A DNA stretch of 64,000 bases from Byssothecium circinans (taxonomy: Eukaryota > Ascomycota > Dothideomycetes > Pleosporales > Massarinaceae): positions 844,445-908,444 of the forward strand of contig ML976979.1 in the NCBI GenBank assembly GCA_010015675.1, read 5' to 3'. The translations under genes and the position numbers were made by a program. The notes beneath the pieces were generated by a model. It did not search any database and was not told where the DNA came from. It saw only the letters and a program-made list of their open reading frames with translations. Of this stretch, positions 52,906 to 63,984 are shown one piece after another; positions within the stretch are counted from its first letter, which is position 1; every line of letters begins with the position of its first letter.

Positions 52906-54842
52906 TTAGCGCCTCCAAAATGCCGCGAGCTTGCTCTTCCCGCTCTCCCCCTCGTGCTGTACTTCCGACAACTTCCTCTCCTCAGCATCAGGAAGACTCT
53001 GCTCATCACCCAACTTCGGATTTCTAATCACGCAAGCAAAGAAGATGAGCACAACGGTAATGCAAATGCCAGTGATGCACAGCAGACGCTGAACGTGTCT
53101 ATAAACCTCGATAACAGCATCGCGTTCAGGAGTCCCGGGAGGGTTGGTAGCTATGAGCAGCAAAGGTTCCGCATACCATTGCGCCGCCAGCGTTTGGTTC
53201 GAAATCCGGGCCGAAAGCTCACGGGGGACGAGTTGGGTCCACATGGCACCTGACACGGTGTTGCCGAACGCAGAGCCAATGTTGTAGCATGCGAGGTAGA
53301 GACCGGTGATGACAGCGACGTGCTCATGCTTGGTTGCTGCTTGGATACTGGCCTGTGCAGGGTACGGAAAGAAGCCTCCAGCGATACCAAGCAGGACTTG
53401 AGCGGCGACGAGCCCATTGTGTGATGCTTGGCCTGTTCCGCCGCGGTAGTGGATGAGTAGGCCGAAAGCTACCATGAAGAGGCAGGTGCCGAAGAGGATG
53501 AAGGGCTTGAGGCGACGAACGCGGTAGACCACGAGCCCGAGAAGCAGGCCCGTGATAACAGAGGCGAAGCTGTAGAGAGATGTGATGCGAGTGGCGGATT
53601 TGACTGACTCGTTGAAGCCGATCACGAGCACCGAGTAGAGGTAATCGGCTTGCATTCCCCATGCTGTGTGGTGTTAGATGGGTGAAACGAAGTCAGCATG
53701 GAGTTATGGATCTTACCGAAGTTGAGGAATGTGGCTATCCCGAGGGCGCCCCAGACAGCACGGTCTTTGAGGAGCTGCAGAGTGTGAGATGAGAGGCAAA
53801 GACGTGATGGAAATACTTACGTGAAATGGCACGAGAGGGTGCGGTGCTTTCTTCTCCCACCAAACAAAAGCTGGGATACATAAAATGCCGATGACTAGCG
53901 GTGCGATGATGGAGCCTTGTGACCACTTCGTGCTGATGCCGCCAGCGAGGGTCAACGGAGTGAGGATCAAGCCAAACACCGCAATGAGCAAGATGAGACC
54001 GATGACATCGAGCTGCCAAAATAGGCCCACGGCCAGTTTCCGCCATCCATAGATCTGCAAAGGCGTCCTGTACTGGTCTAGAGAACCAGACTTTTTCGCC
54101 TTCCTTCCCACCCACATCAAGGAGAGAATCAATGGAAGTGCACATGCGGGATAGATGATGCACCACATGCCGACGCCCCATCGCCATCCCGCGTTGGCTA
54201 TGACGGCCTTGGAGACGTCACCGGATACCCAGGCGTTGATAATGAAGGGAGCGGCTGGGACGTAGGAGAAAAAGAGACGAGAGCGTAGAGATGTTGTGTC
54301 GGCAACAATCACTTCGACTAGAAGGATGACGCAGGTATATCCAATCTGGTAGAGAAAAGCTCCAGCGGCAAAGCCTTGGACATTGTGGCAGGTTGCTTCT
54401 ACGATGGTGCCGACGATGTAGAAGACGATTGAGACAATGATCAATTCGACACGGCCAAAGACATCTGCGATTTTGGCAGCAGTGGGCTATTCACGTTAGC
54501 ATTGCTATTAGATGAACTTTTTTCAGAGCGTACCTGAGCAGCAGCTGCAACTACCGATCTTACAACACCAATGGTTGACAGCAGCGAATGCGTCGCGAAG
54601 TCCGAGGTCGCAGTCGGTTGATACGCATACCGCAGTGTTCCATCCAATCCATATGCGTACGCAATCAAAAAGACACCAAAGAAGATGGCAATTCGATCGT
54701 TTGTGGACATGTGTGCGCTCAAAGCCTCAATGCGCAACACACCAGGCGACTTCTTCCCTACCAAGCCATCCGAGTCCTGACTCTGCTCGTCCGCACCTGG
54801 CACCACATCCTTCTCTTTCTCTTTGTCGTAGTAGGCAGCCAT
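52906..54842 (-). CDS. MFS siderophore-iron transporter (Sit1/Mir type)
   Basis: Four exons (54842-54534, 54486-53821, 53774-53717, 53663-52906) join in frame to about 596 residues, the usual length of the 14-helix siderophore transporter family. It begins with a charged cytosolic N terminus. The family signatures are [31 protein letters not shown] (in part), [47 protein letters not shown] and the region with [35 protein letters not shown] (in part). It should import ferric siderophores by proton symport; the siderophore is unknown. The third exon is only 58 nt. A GATA (HGATAR) site for iron repression could not be confirmed upstream. Confidence 0.9.
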
Positions 54843-55693
54843 CTTCGAGGGTCAAAGGAGTTCCAGTGACCCGGCTAATGGCAGGATCGACGCGAAAATA
54901 GATCAACTCGAAGTTGAAGGACGACGGGGACGATCAAATGTTTTAATATTAGTATTTACACACTGGCGTAGGATGGGCTGATTGATCGCCAAGGCCTGTT
55001 CTGCTCCCAAGCCTGAGAAGTTTTTGTCCGTAGCTCGTGTTGGGCGTGGCGTTTTGCCTCTTCCTCGCCTATGTGGTCAATGCGGACTCCGTTGGACCTT
55101 TTGTCTTTTGTATTCTCGGTCGGTTCTGAGATTGCAGTAGGATTTCTAGGAGCAAGGCTGTGCTTTAATCTGATTATCTCGCATCTGATCAGGCGGGATG
55201 GACCGCAGGAGCTGAGAGCATCCTGGCGAATGGCGTTGTAGGGGCGACAAGCCGTACGAGGCTAGGCACTGCGGGGGTAGTGGCGCGAATTCGGGTTCAC
55301 CGACATTGCGATGACACTTCGGACTAGTGTGATAAATGTACTTGTGGGGTGATATATTGAGCAAAGGGTGAGATGCGTGTGCCGATATAGATGAGCATGA
55401 TGCGTGGAACGAGTTCATGTGAAGAATGTGCCACAATGATGCTGCATCATTGATTCAGCCGGGTCCTCACCGGTTGCTGCTATGTATAATTGGGTAGTGC
55501 TTAGTTCGTAATCCTGAGCAAGAAAAAGGGTCGAGTGATCAGATGTGTCGTGAACATGTTTGCTTTTTATCCATAAACACCATCCATGCTAGTGCATATA
55601 GACGATTGTACCAGAAGAGCTTTATGTGCAACATGGCACCCGATGCGCGTGTAAGGCTGTGTTGTCGAAGCTCATGGTTTAAGCAACCAGACA
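54843..55693. other. Intergenic upstream of the siderophore transporter gene
   Basis: 851 bp. No coding frame could be supported. It should contain the transporter promoter. Confidence 0.45.
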
Positions 55694-56807
55694 TCACATC
55701 TCTTCTGTCGTACCAGTATCATAGCCACTATCGTTCTGGAACTTGACCCATGTAGCCATTTCTTTGCGCAAATGCTCACCATACACCACACCTGCCTCGT
55801 CACCGTCCACAGGAACAACTACGCAGGCCTCGCCCGGCTCAAAGAAGAAGGGGATGCTGAATCTTCCGAGCCCATGATCTGATGTAGACGATCTAGGTGG
55901 TGTTCGCACACGGTGCATCGTTGCAGTAAATCGTCCGCCTGACACGGTAGCCATCAAGTCGCCGATGTTGACGACGATAGAAGCGGGAACGTATGGCACC
56001 GGAACCCATTCACCGGATGTATTGAGAACCTCGAGTCCGCCGGTGGTACCTTGATGTAAGAGCGTGAGGATGCCACTGTCTGTGTGTGGTGTGCAGCCTG
56101 CGAAGTCTGTTAGCAACGCATCATACAAGTCCTGGATATACTCACTCAACTGGGTAGAGTCCGGTTTCCTCTGCGTGGGCTGTTTTTGCGCGGGAGGGTA
56201 GTGTAAAAGTCGAAGAGTACTCAGTGAGTCGTCTAGCTACGAAGAGAAGAAGCCAGCATATTTACCGAGTGATATAGCTAGTAGTGAAAGTAGCTGTGAT
56301 GCGAGAGCCTGCAACTCGTTGTACGCCTGCTCGAGTTGTTCGCGGCTGCCAAAGTCGTGTTTATCCGGCCATACATTGGATTCTGTTAGATTGACCTTCT
56401 GCGTCTTCAATGACGATGCACGGTTGGCTCTGGGGTTTCCGATCTCGAATCCTTCTATCAGATTGTCAGACGCGAGATGTGACTGCGTAGGGAAATATCT
56501 CGAGGCGTTATGACACAGATCTATAATTGTGTCCTGCATACCTCTGTATGTGCTTGGTGGCTAGAGCAGAATGACTTTTTCGCCAGCCTCATTTCTCGTC
56601 CATGGGCAATGTGAAAAAGTCGTGTGCTAGCCCAAAGATCTGTTCATGTTCAAAACTCAAAGGCAGATTGACAAGGTACGCAAAACCCGTGGCTAAAAAG
56701 ACATCATAGAGTTGTTTGCTCAAATAATCGGCGTCGATGGCCGAACAATTGGGCGCTTGCAGAGCGCCAACGTCAACTATAGGAAGCGAGGCGAAAGAGG
56801 CCGTCAT
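55694..56807 (-). pseudogene. Broken 2-oxoglutarate/Fe(II) oxygenase (isopenicillin-N-synthase-like)
   Basis: The N-terminal DIOX_N part starts at 56807 (MTASFASLPIVDVGALQ) and runs to LPMDEK. The next conserved piece, RLAKKSF, is in another frame: the DNA has GAGAAATGAGG where one more A would give the expected continuation, so a one-base loss near 56590-56597 is likely. Further on, SDNLIEGFEIGNPR, LDDSLSTLRLLHYPP and TPHTDSGILTLLHQ (His and Asp iron ligands), TMHRV (third ligand) and RFSIPFFF are all present. But an in-frame TAG at 56237-56239 separates the second and third of these pieces. An intron at 56098-56145 is plausible. The stop could be hidden only by a 33-nt intron, too short to be likely. 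It lies downstream of the amidotransferase-like gene on the same strand. Confidence 0.75.
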
Positions 56808-57039
56808 ATTGCAGCCGTCGATTGAGTACAAGAAAGACTCTGAGATGGCGCAGAATGGGCGCGAGTATTGGAGGTGACTCGGATAACTGAACCTTTTTCG
56901 GAGAGCGGCCGTGTGCTGACGTCCGAAGTGGAGACGCCGCGAATAGGAACCAATCGATCGAAAGAAACTGAAAGGCTCCTCTTTCACCCAGGGGAAATCC
57001 GATAGATGCACATTGTGCTGTTCGGCCGCACACACGCCA

Positions 57040-57915
57040 CTAGTCCTGCATGTTGTCTCGTGGCGGTGTCAGTAGACCATCAGCTACTTTATACATCCTA
57101 TTGGAACCCTTCTCCAGCAAAAATCGTATAACCATCTCTGCTGCTGCTTCGGAATCGTCGTCCGCGTCGATGGAATTCAAAACCTGCTCAAGAACGTCCT
57201 CTTTCCAAGTTGCACCAAAGACCTCTATAATCTCTGTGTTGATCCAGAGATCAAACTCAAAGTGCCCTTGCATGGTGAGGACCCTGCCAGGCTCGTAGGC
57301 GCCTTGAACTGCGCAATGCTTTGTTTGGCCCATCATTAACCACGAGTCCGGTAGAGAATCTAGCGAAGGTATCCTGACATGGTCGGCGTGAATGAACTGC
57401 ACTCGCATTGTCTCGGGAATTCCATCACATTCTTGGCTATTTGAATGGCTCTGTGTCCCTTTTCCAAGTGCCTTGCGGAAGCCATCTTCGACCTCAATCT
57501 CCTTCACACCCAGTTCCCAACCATTGGGATCTTTCTCCACCCGCACACCGTAGGGGCGCAACAAACTCTGGCAGACTAGCTGGTGACCGAAACAGCTCCC
57601 GAAGATCTTAACGTGTGGATGTCGAGTATAAACATCCGATACGTAGCCGTCGAGTCGACGGATCCATTCCACATCGTCGTAAGCTGAAGCAGCGGAACCA
57701 GTGATCAAGACGACGTCACTATCAGCTAAAGATTCGGGATACTGCATCTGCACGACATCGTGGTACGTAGACTCGATTCTAACGTCCGGATGAATGCGGG
57801 ACGCAGCTGCGACCAATAATTCGTGGAACATATGGCCGTACGTCTCAAAGCGGGAAATGACGTTAGGGACTGGAGAATCGGCGTTGAGCATCGCTACGCG
57901 AATTGTTGAAGACAT
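57040..57915 (-). CDS. Class I glutamine amidotransferase-like protein
   Basis: Single exon, 291 residues. The catalytic triad of class I amidotransferases is visible: Cys108 in the nucleophile elbow GSCFGHQL, His218 and Glu220 in MQGHFEFD. LITGSAASAYDD near residue 70 forms the usual oxyanion strand. There is no synthetase domain, so it belongs to the stand-alone group that includes yeast YLR126C, whose members act in defence or on small gamma-glutamyl compounds. The actual substrate is unknown. A low-complexity insert (GKGTQSHSNSQ) lies near residue 155. Only about 230 bp separate it from the oxygenase pseudogene, which may once have been a functional partner. Confidence 0.88.
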   Translation of the reverse strand: MSSTIRVAMLNADSPVPNVISRFETYGHMFHELLVAAASRIHPDVRIESTYHDVVQMQYPESLADSDVVLITGSAASAYDDVEWIRRLDGYVSDVYTRHPHVKIFGSCFGHQLVCQSLLRPYGVRVEKDPNGWELGVKEIEVEDGFRKALGKGTQSHSNSQECDGIPETMRVQFIHADHVRIPSLDSLPDSWLMMGQTKHCAVQGAYEPGRVLTMQGHFEFDLWINTEIIEVFGATWKEDVLEQVLNSIDADDDSEAAAEMVIRFLLEKGSNRMYKVADGLLTPPRDNMQD

Positions 57916-59400
57916 TTTGACAGATGAAAATCGCTAGCTAGAAACCATGGGTAGGAGACGTCGCAGCAGTCTTGTTTATGTGCCAGTGTTAAGTACGCCT
58001 TTCAAGCGAGTACTGCCGACCTCGGTGAGCTAGCACCACGTGAATGCGAGTTCGCCCGCGCAACGACAACAGCCGAGCAGTGATACGATACGCAAGCAGT
58101 TTGGATCTCCTTCACGGCAAAAGATCTTGGGGTAGCAGTTTGCGAGACAGCGAGCCCCGTGAGCAGTCTGAATCTGGAAATGGATTCGGGCCTGCAGCTA
58201 GGACCGAATATCCTTCCCGGATCGTCGTTACAGGAGGAGAGAGTCGTCTTGATCAAGAAGTGTGTCGTTGAGGCTGGCCATTCGTGGAGCCTTCCGACCA
58301 AGTGCTGGCTGACAAGCATCGTTGATTCACTGGAGCCAGGGAGATGCAGCCTTGAGATGCGCATGGTGCGTGATGATTGCCTTAGGCGACGGGTGTCATA
58401 TAGCTAGCAAATGTCGTGCTGCGGTAGGTAAGTCGCATCGAGCGGGAGAGTCAGGATTTTTAGCCATGGGAAGGTGATGATGAGTGTCGGTAAACGCCAG
58501 ATGAGAGAACATGAGACCTGCAGCACAAGCCCCTGGTAATCGTCGCTTAGCAACTCGCACGTGATTATATTCCTTCACTCCGCGTTCTTCCCCAACGTTC
58601 ATCACAGTACAGTGCCAACGTTGTTGACCTGAACTATGAAGAACTACATCCGCCTACGTAGTCATACTACAGCCTCTCGCTACTTCCTTTCTTCATGTTA
58701 TTAAGCGGTGTAGGGCGTCTTCTCTGAATGCCCGTCACAACACAAGTTCCGCTATCGACTCACTTCAAGGCTCAAAGAGGCATCCAAAAAATCCGCCTCG
58801 TCCTGTAAAAAATTCAATTGTCTATGTTCTCCAGCCCCTGCCCAGCTTACACCTCCCTACTCACCTGCCCGATTTACCCGTCTCCGGCCTCTCCAGACTC
58901 TAGACCGCGGCTCGCTTAGACCAAAATACGGCTCTAGACCCCAAACTCCTCTGTAGATTAGACACCGGCCCTTTCGTACAAAAACCGCGCGCCAAAATCT
59001 TTCTCCCCGGCCTTCAGTCAACACCAAAGTCCAACCGCCGGCACATTTCCTCCTTTCCCGGCGCACCGCCCTTTCAGCCCCCGTCCCCGTACCCATCCTT
59101 CTAGACGCGTTAGCCCTGTACCCTAGAGATCATCTACGGTAGAAAACCTGCGGTCAAATTAAGGTTACATGAGGCTGAGCGGTTCCTAGAAATTTGCCGA
59201 GGGGAATGCTGGTTAGCTAGTAGGGACTCTTCGTATTGGGCTTACATTATCATATATAAACCGATCTAACGGGGACCAGCGTTGGACCCAAAGATGAAAA
59301 CAGTAAGCTTATAGCTCGACGCTGACGGAGCGGTACAGGAGCCATCCATGCCTGGGTATATTAGAACAGCCTCGTGCGAGAAAGCAATGGGAGACTCTGG
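57916..59400. other. Intergenic, no gene seen
   Basis: 1.5 kb. Frames here are short and lack features, including a basic one at 58857-59096 on the minus strand. A GC-rich stretch with repeated CTAGA-like words lies at 58895-59110. Confidence 0.45.
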
Positions 59401-59408
59401 TATAAATA
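59401..59408 (+). promoter_or_regulatory. TATA box of the small secreted protein gene
   Basis: TATAAATA lies 179 bp upstream of the ATG at 59580. A C- and T-rich leader of more than 100 bases lies between, suggesting a strong inducible promoter. Confidence 0.55.
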
Positions 59409-59579
59409 CGAATGGTAGGATCGACTTTTACTTTTTCCCTCTTCGTCTCACTCGGATCTCTATCCACACTTTACTTCTAATATCTCTATCCACACTCCAC
59501 ATCCTCTCAAACCCTACCCTACCATACCATCTCCTCCACCTCACCTCACCCCACCAACCCACAATCCCAACCCCCAAAA

Positions 59580-60224
59580 ATGAAGCCCTCCCCCCTAACC
59601 CCCCTCCTCACCCTCCTCCTCGCCCCCCTAACCACCGCCCTCCCCTCCGCAACCCCAATCCCCGTCGCCTACCCAGGAACCTGCACATCCTGGCCGAACT
59701 GGATCCGCACCCCCTCCGCCGACGTAACCGGCGACATCCAACTCCTCATCTCCACCCCGGACGAAGCCTCCGCCTCCAACCTCCTCTTCCGCTACTTCAG
59801 CGTCCCCTGGGGCGGCTTGCAGCGCGAGCAACTCGGCGCCGATTTCCGCCCGTCGTCCTACTACACCTCGTCGTCGTACTTCCGCTGCAAGAACGGGAAC
59901 ATCACGCATGGCAACTCCGTCGCGCGCATCAGCACGAATTCGAATGCCGCCCAACTGCTGGTTGATGCCCGCGAGGCGACGTATGCGGCCGAGTTGTATT
60001 ATCTGGAGGTCGACGGGAAGAGGCTGGATGGCGTGTATTTGGGCGCGAGGAATCAGACTACTTGGGGCTTTTATTATCAGGAGCCGACCTGTGGGGGGAG
60101 TGGCGGCGCGACGAAGGATTTTATCGCTGCGAAGTTGTTGAATTTGCCCGTTGATGAGGCGAATCCGCCTTCGGCTGCTCCTGCGGCGCAGTTTGAGGGG
60201 TTTATTAAGGTTGTCTCGGCGTAG
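59580..60224 (+). CDS. Small secreted protein, function unknown
   Basis: Single exon, 214 residues. A signal peptide covers about residues 1-20 (MKPSPLTPLLTLLLAPLTTA). The mature protein has three cysteines (GTCTSW, FRCKNG, EPTCGG), two N-glycosylation sequons (NIT, NQT), and many aromatic residues in strand-like stretches such as LLFRYFSVPWGG and TTWGFYYQEP, suggesting a beta-rich fold. I recognise no family. Secretion, size and a TATA-driven promoter are compatible with a surface or effector-like protein, but this is inference. The codons of the first 60 residues are extremely C-rich at third positions compared with the 3' half. Confidence 0.8.
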   Translation: MKPSPLTPLLTLLLAPLTTALPSATPIPVAYPGTCTSWPNWIRTPSADVTGDIQLLISTPDEASASNLLFRYFSVPWGGLQREQLGADFRPSSYYTSSSYFRCKNGNITHGNSVARISTNSNAAQLLVDAREATYAAELYYLEVDGKRLDGVYLGARNQTTWGFYYQEPTCGGSGGATKDFIAAKLLNLPVDEANPPSAAPAAQFEGFIKVVSA

Positions 60225-60574
60225 AGGGATGGGGTGATGGTGATGGTGATGGTTATGATTGATGAGGAAAAGGACGAGGGACGTATATAATATTGGATAA
60301 TATCTAATCTCGCTATTTGGTTGCAGCGTACACGTGAATCCATTTCAGGCTGCACGAGGTATATGAAGCGTGACTGATATATCTCCTCAGATAGTGTTCT
60401 GCCCACCGGATAGAAGAGAAAGGGTTGAGACGCCTTCAACATGAGAAACTGGAAAGCATTCCCGAGTTTTGACACATGAATGTATTGCAGCCATTTTCGT
60501 TAAACGCCCGATCCAAACGCCCACAGTATATCATTCGAGTTATTTCAAGGTCCCTCCGTACCATGTGCGATGAA
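60225..60574. other. Convergent intergenic region
   Basis: 350 bp between converging 3' ends. It starts with a GGTGATGGTGAT-type short repeat (60233-60256). No gene is seen. Confidence 0.5.
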
Positions 60575-62182
60575 TCATCTCCTCGCATTCCTTCCATCCA
60601 TCCACTCCGTTTCGCGAGCCATGATATCCCATCCGACCAACTCCCACACCCTGTCTTGGTACCACTCTTCCACCGTCTTGTCGGTCACTTTCGGCAACGC
60701 TGGAAGTGGAGCGAGCTGCGCGGGCTTGGTGAGTAGGTCCTTCAATGGATCGTCGACTTTGTCGCCAAACATGCAGGCCACAAGCGTCCGCTGGAGTCGG
60801 TCTTTCGCAAACGGACTGAGTCGCGTCCGGCTCGCTGGCAGGTTCTTGAAGCTCAGAGTCCGCTTGGTTGGAGCACGATTCATCGACTGGGTCGGGTTCA
60901 TGTGGTTTGGAGCCCGATCCATGACTCGTTCGAGGATGAGCATTAGCGCCTTCACCTCCAGCCTGATGGCCAGCGACTCCATCTCCTGTCGAGTGCGGTC
61001 TGCAGGATTGGACGGTAGAGCAGTCATGTCCCCTTCAATCGTAGCACTACGGTGGCGGCCAAACACGGTGTAGTAGAGTCGTTTGCTCACTCGTTCGAAC
61101 AAGACGAATGCAAAGCCGTCAAAGAGATCTTGATGGAGCGGATGGTCCTTCTCCAAAGCTCCAATCACAGTCCGGAGGAACTGCGCAATACCACGGGCTG
61201 CAAGTGAATCTTTAAGACTATCCGACTTTGAACCAGGCGTCTTCTTCGTTGAGGATGTCGCAGTCATCACAGATTGACGAGCTGACAGTTCAATAGCATC
61301 GAGCGCGGTTGAGAATGTATTCACGCACTCAAAGACGACCAACCCTGGAAGACGTGTGCCAGGACTGTCATCGTTGAGGCTCTCAAGGCCGAACAGAATC
61401 ATCGCGAAGATTCGCGAACAGACAAGGATTGCACACGACAACTCGCTCTTGTCGTGAGCTGCCGTTAGGTTGGGTTTGGAGATGGTGCGGGTTGCGAGCC
61501 GGTCGTAGCATCGGGCAATCTGGGAAACAACACGACCCAGGGCACGCGTCATGCCAACTAGGCTAGAGCACACAGCTTTCGGGTCCGAGTCTGGGTGTCT
61601 GAGTAGTTTCTGGAACGTCCAGGTTTGCTCCATCAGAGCTGTGCCATCTGCTCACAATCAGCGGTGCTTTGTACAGACTACAATGCATGCTTGCCTTCAC
61701 CGAGCCCTTCTAGTATGTTGAAGTCTACCTCCATGCTCTCCTCAACGCTGCCGGGCTGATGCACCGGCTTCACACGACTCGATTTGTGCGGCGGTGCAGT
61801 CCTCTTGCGCTTTCCCGTGGAAGCTGGCGCGGCGGTATCGTCTTGGATGTTCAGCCAGCCCATTCTCTCGAGCTGGATGTTTTGCGCTTGGAGCTCGCGA
61901 ATCTGCTTCTCCAGATCTCCAATTCGCTGTTGTTGGTAGCTTACGACATCGAGGTAGCGTCCTTTCTCTGAGTCGCTCAAATCCAGTTGTCCGGGCCTTA
62001 GATGATCGCGAAGCTTGAGCGCATAGTCTATTTCCGTCAGTATCTTGTATGCTTCGAGATGAGGTCTTCTCACCTTTCGCGCTCATGCCAGCCGGGGTAG
62101 CCTTCACTATAGCAAGCGCAAACGCGATCGCCTCGCGTGGAGGCGCAACAGTGGGCATGAAGCGTGCGGCTTTCGAGGGCAT
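60575..62182 (-). CDS. Conserved fungal protein of unknown function with a GC-AG intron
   Basis: Three exons (62182-62074, 62027-61695, 61647-60575) give about 504 residues. The first intron (46 nt) uses GTGAGA, an ACTGAC branch and AAATAG. The second (47 nt) begins with GCAAGC, a non-canonical GC donor, and ends GAGCAG; only this choice keeps the frame (GLGE joined to DGTALMEQTW). The N-terminal third has a short coiled coil (YQQQRIGDLEKQIRELQAQN) followed by a basic stretch (GKRKRTAPPHKSSRVKP). The rest is helical, with SCAILVCSRIFAMILFGLES and KDLLTKPAQLAPLP. I recognise no domain. The basic patch suggests a nuclear protein, possibly a centromere or chromatin factor, but nothing in the sequence proves it. 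Confidence 0.75.
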
Positions 62183-62561
62183 TTTGGCGGTCGAAATGTG
62201 ACGCTGAGAAGAGATGCTGAGAAGCGATGTGAAGAAATGAGGTGAGGTGTTGACTGGCGCTAGTTGGGAGGAAAGGGAAGGCACGGGAGTCGCGGTCAGG
62301 CGGAAGGAGGTCACCAGAGAGAACTAGCCACCTTCGTATGGATGAAAGACGACGTTAATATGTGAAATACGTTCAATGTATAATCACAGAGAGGCGGGTA
62401 CTAGAGATTCGACGGTAAAATAACTACACCTGCTTGAGCAACCGATGAGGCCCGAGTATGCTTGACGATTATGGTACATTGAAGTAAATGGTATTGTACA
62501 CTCACAGATTACAACCGCGCAAGCGCAAGCCCAAGCATATTCTACAGTGTTGGTACGGAGT
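62183..62561. other. Intergenic between two minus-strand genes
   Basis: 379 bp: promoter of the unknown-protein gene and 3' region of the mL38 gene. Nothing else is seen. Confidence 0.5.
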
Positions 62562-63984
62562 CTACCGCATGCGCTCAGTCCTCCTCTTGTGCGGTAGCGG
62601 CTCGACTTTCTTTCTCTTGAACTGGACGTTGATCTGGTCCGCTAGACCCGCTCTCTCCATCACACCCGGCATACTGTCGTCCCACTTCGTCCTGAATAGT
62701 GTAGCTCCAATGGGCTTCAGCTTGTGCCTATCAACGAAGCCCTTAAAGTTGTAGTTATCCCGCTTTGTCTTGGCGACTAGACCTACATCCAAGGCCTTGG
62801 CTTCATGCTGCTCAAGTACAAACACGGCAAGACGATGGTAAGGCGCCCCCTTGTGGGCAAAAGGTGCCATCCATGGCATTACTATCTTCTTCGCCACTAC
62901 ATCTTCCGTCTTTCTGTCCTCGTGGCCGATCCTAATCAGCGGGATAGAGGTCTGTGAAGGCGAGATGGTGATGTTGGAAGCGATGAAATGGCAGCGGTTC
63001 GTGAAGCTATCCTTCTCCGGCACAGGTACATCGGCATCCACCACCACGACGGTGACCAGTTTCTCTCCAGGCTCAAATGTTTGTACCGTGAGTCGCGGCA
63101 TCTGCTCGCTGAGCGCTGAGTCGACAAACTCGCCTGGGTGTACGTCTTTGCGACCGAAACCAAGATCAACGTCTGCGATGGGATCGAAATGGGACAGGAG
63201 GTCGGGGACGATGTTCATCTGTGAGATACGCTGCTCGAGGACGAGACGCTTGTACTTGCGCCATTTCTGGTCGGCGAGGTAGCGGTAGATGGGTTTATTC
63301 ATGTCGCCTGCTTCATCAGCTACTAACTTCGCATGTGACTTGATACAACATACTCTGCCCGTCCTCAAACTTCTTCTTAACCATAGGGTCGTTGATGTCG
63401 GCCAAAATGATCAGCTCCTGCAGATGGTTCCGCATGCTCCTCAATCGCGTCTCCTTCGCCGCTGAGCCACCGCTGACAGCCGCATCCTGGTCCTGTACGT
63501 TTCTGATCCTTAGACTTTGCGTCTCGATCTCCTTGAGCTTCTCCTGGCGGTCCTCCAACAGGAATTTGCGCGCCTCCTGGAAACATTGGTACGGCAGCTG
63601 GTCAAAAGGGACTTCTTCAGCCTTGTTCATGGCGGATCGATGCAGTACGGCACGGCGACGACGGGACCCAACAGGCTGCGTTCCTTCTCTTCGGACGAGA
63701 CGGCGCTCATCGCGCTTCCATTCCACTGTGTTCGGGTCCAATTCACCCCATTTCTGCATGAACTCGGGAACCTCCTTGGCTGATTTCGTCTCTTTCGCGT
63801 TATCTACAGGCTCGGCAGCTGGTGGAGGCGGCGGCGGCGGTGTCGTGGATTGGGTCTGAAGCTCTTCACGGGCAGCGGCCGATGATGAGAGGAAACGGCG
63901 TGGTGTGCCATTGAGGGAGGAAGTCTGGCGCACGCATCTTAGACACGCGTTGAACTGCCTTACGGACGGCTTGACCGACGCCAT
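62562..63984 (-). CDS. MRPL35: Mitochondrial ribosomal protein mL38 (PEBP-domain)
   Basis: Two exons (63984-63354 and 63307-62562; 46-nt intron with GTATGT and CTGATGAAGCAG) give about 458 residues. A mitochondrial presequence is evident (MASVKPSVRQFNACLRCVRQ, then RRFLSSSAAA). A proline-rich stretch (PPPPPPP) follows. The body contains WKRDERRLVRREG and MNKPIYRYLADQKWRKYKR, the conserved link to the ribosome. Next is a phosphatidylethanolamine-binding-protein-like domain (LVTVVVVDADVPVPEKDSF, CHFIASNI, MPWMAPFAHKGAPYHRLAVFVLEQ in part). It is a large-subunit protein of the mitoribosome, called Mrpl35 in yeast. The translation start fits a presequence and lies 17 bases from the window edge. 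Confidence 0.9.

Noticed and set aside
53717..53774. Splitting the siderophore transporter into two genes at the 58-nt exon
   Set aside because: The small exon restores a conserved transmembrane segment and joins both sides in phase, so one gene is the better model.
55960..56239. 33-nt intron removing the in-frame stop of the oxygenase
   Set aside because: The signals fit (GTAAAT...TAG, frame kept), but 33 nt is shorter than every other intron here; a true stop is the simpler reading.
52906..57915. Idea of a complete secondary-metabolite cluster
   Set aside because: Only a transporter, a broken oxygenase and an amidotransferase-like gene are present; no synthase or peptide synthetase backbone gene is in the window.
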